Virus record (IMG/VR): IMGVR_UViG_3300035228_001218
Location: 1-64,000 of that record
Strand: one strand, 5' to 3'
From: a virus
Length of the DNA: 64,000 nt
Shown: positions 62,883-64,000 of the stretch, piece after piece
Position numbering within the stretch: the first letter of the stretch is position 1
Layout of the letters: the number at the start of each line of letters is the position of its first letter
Translations under genes and position numbers: made by a program
The notes under the pieces: generated by a model
The model's database searches: none
Seen by the model: only the letters and a program-made list of their open reading frames with translations
Told to the model about the DNA's origin: nothing

Positions 62883-63277
62883 TATCTCGTCCTAGACAGG
62901 AAGAACTCTATTTGAACAGGTGGGACTTCTGTTCCTCTTATCTCATACGTCATTTCAACATCTAAACCGTTATCTTCAAAGTTGGGAATACAACTAATAG
63001 ATGTTACGGCGATTCTAGGTTCGTATTTTGCTAGAGACAATTGCATATTTCGTTTAATAATACCTGCAACTGCATAGTCTAAAGGTTCAAACAAAAATGA
63101 TCTAATGTCTGAACCATAATCAGGATTAAATAAACGCTCACCCTTATTTGTAAGTACTAAATTAACAATTGCTTGTTTAATTGCAGCATTATCTTTACTG
63201 ACAACTACATCGTCAGTAACAGGGTGTTTTTTGAAAGTAATATTGACATCTCTAAACGTGAGATTAGAAGTTGCCAT
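62882..63277 (-). CDS. gp25: baseplate wedge protein, T4 gp25-like
   Basis: A 131-residue protein, the same size as T4 gp25 (132 aa), the sheath-initiating component that joins baseplate to tail sheath. The GPW/gp25 motif is clear: LTNKGERLFNPDYGSDIRSF then LFEP at about residues 42-64, preceded by AAIKQAIVNL. The C-terminal half alternates strands (MQLSLAKYEPRIAVTSISCI, then VEMTYEIRGTEVPPVQIEFF). A variant late box (GCTAAATA) lies 24 bases upstream, overlapping the oxygenase stop. It opens the wedge operon gp25-gp6-3118-aa gene. Confidence 0.95.
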   Translation of the reverse strand: MATSNLTFRDVNITFKKHPVTDDVVVSKDNAAIKQAIVNLVLTNKGERLFNPDYGSDIRSFLFEPLDYAVAGIIKRNMQLSLAKYEPRIAVTSISCIPNFEDNGLDVEMTYEIRGTEVPPVQIEFFLSRTR

Positions 63278-63299
63278 TAAGAGTATACGGAGTCAATAG

Positions 63300-63944
63300 T
63301 TATTTAGCGATATCTTCCAATGGTGGAGCTGAATCTTTAGCGAGATCTTCCCAAATTATATTCCATGAAACACTAATCCTACACTCGTCTCCATTATGTG
63401 GAGTTACGTAATGAGGTAACCAACTTTCAAAAACTAAACCTTCACCTTCACTTGCCTTAAAATTCAAAGTTGGCATTTCAAACGTACTACCCATAGCTCC
63501 TGCTCTTGTATCAGGGAATGCAATTGATCCGGATTTTTCATCGCAAGTACTCGGCACCTTTACATAGTAAACACCACTTAGACGGAAACCAGGATGACTA
63601 TGGTAGTTTGAATAACCACCTTTAGCTAGTTTTATTGCCCAAGTTTCTAGAATATATTTTTCTTCAAATAGATCACGTCCTGCAAACGCACTACATGCTC
63701 CTATAATCATAGCATGTAACTCTTTAGACCAATCATAATCTAAATTTGATAAATTAATATCTGAGTGCCACCCATGTCCACCTAAAGAAAATGTTTTATT
63801 ATCCGGATTTTTTTTACTTTGCTCAATAACATAGTTAGCAATTTTCTTATTCATCTTCTTAAAATTAAGATCATTACGAAATGCTAGAAGTTGAGTAGGA
63901 AAAAACTGCTTCTTATCAATTGATAAACCTGGAGTACTTGTCAT
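63300..63944 (-). CDS. 2OG-Fe(II) oxygenase family protein (PF13759-like)
   Basis: A 214-residue protein starting MTSTPGLSIDKKQFFPTQLL. The start at 63944 makes an ATGA overlap with the gene before it; a TTG three codons earlier is rejected. Family signature: GHGWHSD, LETWAIKLAKGGYSNYHSHP (about 99-118) with H115 and H117, GFRLSGVYYVKVP, SGSIAFPDTR, then GLVFESWLPHYVTPH with H178, and CRISVSWNI with R189 as the likely 2-oxoglutarate contact. This is the same family as the 906-1616 gene and is probably a hydroxylase; the substrate is unknown. It sits immediately before gp25 within the structural block, so it is likely made late and might act on virion components or host surface; that is inference. 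Confidence 0.88.
   Translation of the reverse strand: MTSTPGLSIDKKQFFPTQLLAFRNDLNFKKMNKKIANYVIEQSKKNPDNKTFSLGGHGWHSDINLSNLDYDWSKELHAMIIGACSAFAGRDLFEEKYILETWAIKLAKGGYSNYHSHPGFRLSGVYYVKVPSTCDEKSGSIAFPDTRAGAMGSTFEMPTLNFKASEGEGLVFESWLPHYVTPHNGDECRISVSWNIIWEDLAKDSAPPLEDIAK
63301..63308 (-). promoter_or_regulatory. variant late promoter box before gp25 (GCTAAATA)
   Basis: Minus-strand GCTAAATA, one base off NATAAATA, 24 bases before the gp25 ATG, overlapping the TAA stop of the oxygenase gene. Confidence 0.45.
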
Positions 63945-64000
63945 TGACTCCAACGTTCTACAAATTCACCAATCGCACTATCTGGATTAGGATACAACTC
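63941..64000 (-). CDS. C-terminal end of an unidentified upstream gene (runs off window)
   Basis: Only the last 19 codons are visible, reading ELYPNPDSAIGEFVERWSQ then TGA. The stop forms an ATGA overlap with the oxygenase start, the same coupling used throughout this window, which is the main support for the call. The peptide alone does not identify a family. From T4 gene order another baseplate or tail gene would be expected upstream of gp25, but a second oxygenase-cluster gene is equally possible. Confidence 0.6.
   Translation of the reverse strand, partial: ELYPNPDSAIGEFVERWSQ

Overview
The window is a single-strand structural block of a T4-like marine cyanophage (cyanomyovirus, most likely infecting Prochlorococcus or Synechococcus). 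The evidence is: T4-type neck and completion genes (gp13, gp14, gp15, gp16) and baseplate-wedge genes (gp25, gp6, gp8) in T4 order; a partial 6-phosphogluconate dehydrogenase gene, a classic cyanophage auxiliary metabolic gene; two 2OG-Fe(II) oxygenase genes of the kind common in these phages; AT-rich DNA; and T4-type late-promoter boxes (NATAAATA). Every credible gene lies on the minus strand, so transcription runs from high to low coordinates. I saw no tRNA, rRNA, CRISPR, integrase or IS element.

Layout in transcription order. (1) 64000-61080: the tail end of an unidentified gene, a 2OG-Fe(II) oxygenase, then baseplate-wedge genes gp25 and gp6. (2) 61073-41547: a 3118-aa protein in the gp7 position with a YHYH-like segment, gp8, a 2705-aa protein in the gp9/gp10 position, and a 69-aa conserved-looking protein. 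(3) 41557-9306: about 32 kb of tail-fibre, adhesin and other virion genes. This is the accessory part. It holds a 1703-aa fibre with three tail-collar/tip modules and 21 HxH motifs, two fibres carrying cupredoxin-like domains with complete copper-ligand sets, a seven-bladed beta-propeller, a 2174-aa repeat protein and a 1563-aa protein with a pectate-lyase-like beta-helix start. (4) 9273-5140: a duplicated two-gene cassette (about 500-aa protein plus about 170-aa partner). (5) 5090-1644: the neck/packaging operon gp13-gp14-gp15-gp16, translationally coupled throughout and set off by a strong terminator fused to a late promoter. (6) 1616-1: a second 2OG-Fe(II) oxygenase, three small proteins and the start of gnd. 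The terminase large subunit (gp17), which follows gp16 in T4, is not here.

Regulation. Sixteen sites ahead of genes match the late-promoter core TAAATA on the minus strand, most 14-40 bases before a start codon. At ten of them the box overlaps the stop codon of the upstream gene. Within operons, genes are joined by ATGA, TAATG or TGATG overlaps. Several starts were moved from the longest open frame to positions supported by paralogues, Shine-Dalgarno (SD) sequences and promoter spacing (7188, 14750, 24045, 27560, 63944).

The most interesting signals are the metal-binding potential of the distal tail (two amicyanin-like Cu sites, an eight-heptad HxH array like the iron-loaded T4 gp37 needle, and an EF-hand-like loop in gp15), the terminator/late-promoter/SD composite before gp13, and the reuse of stop codons as promoter cores. 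All family calls are from reading the sequence and from memory of the families; no searches were run.
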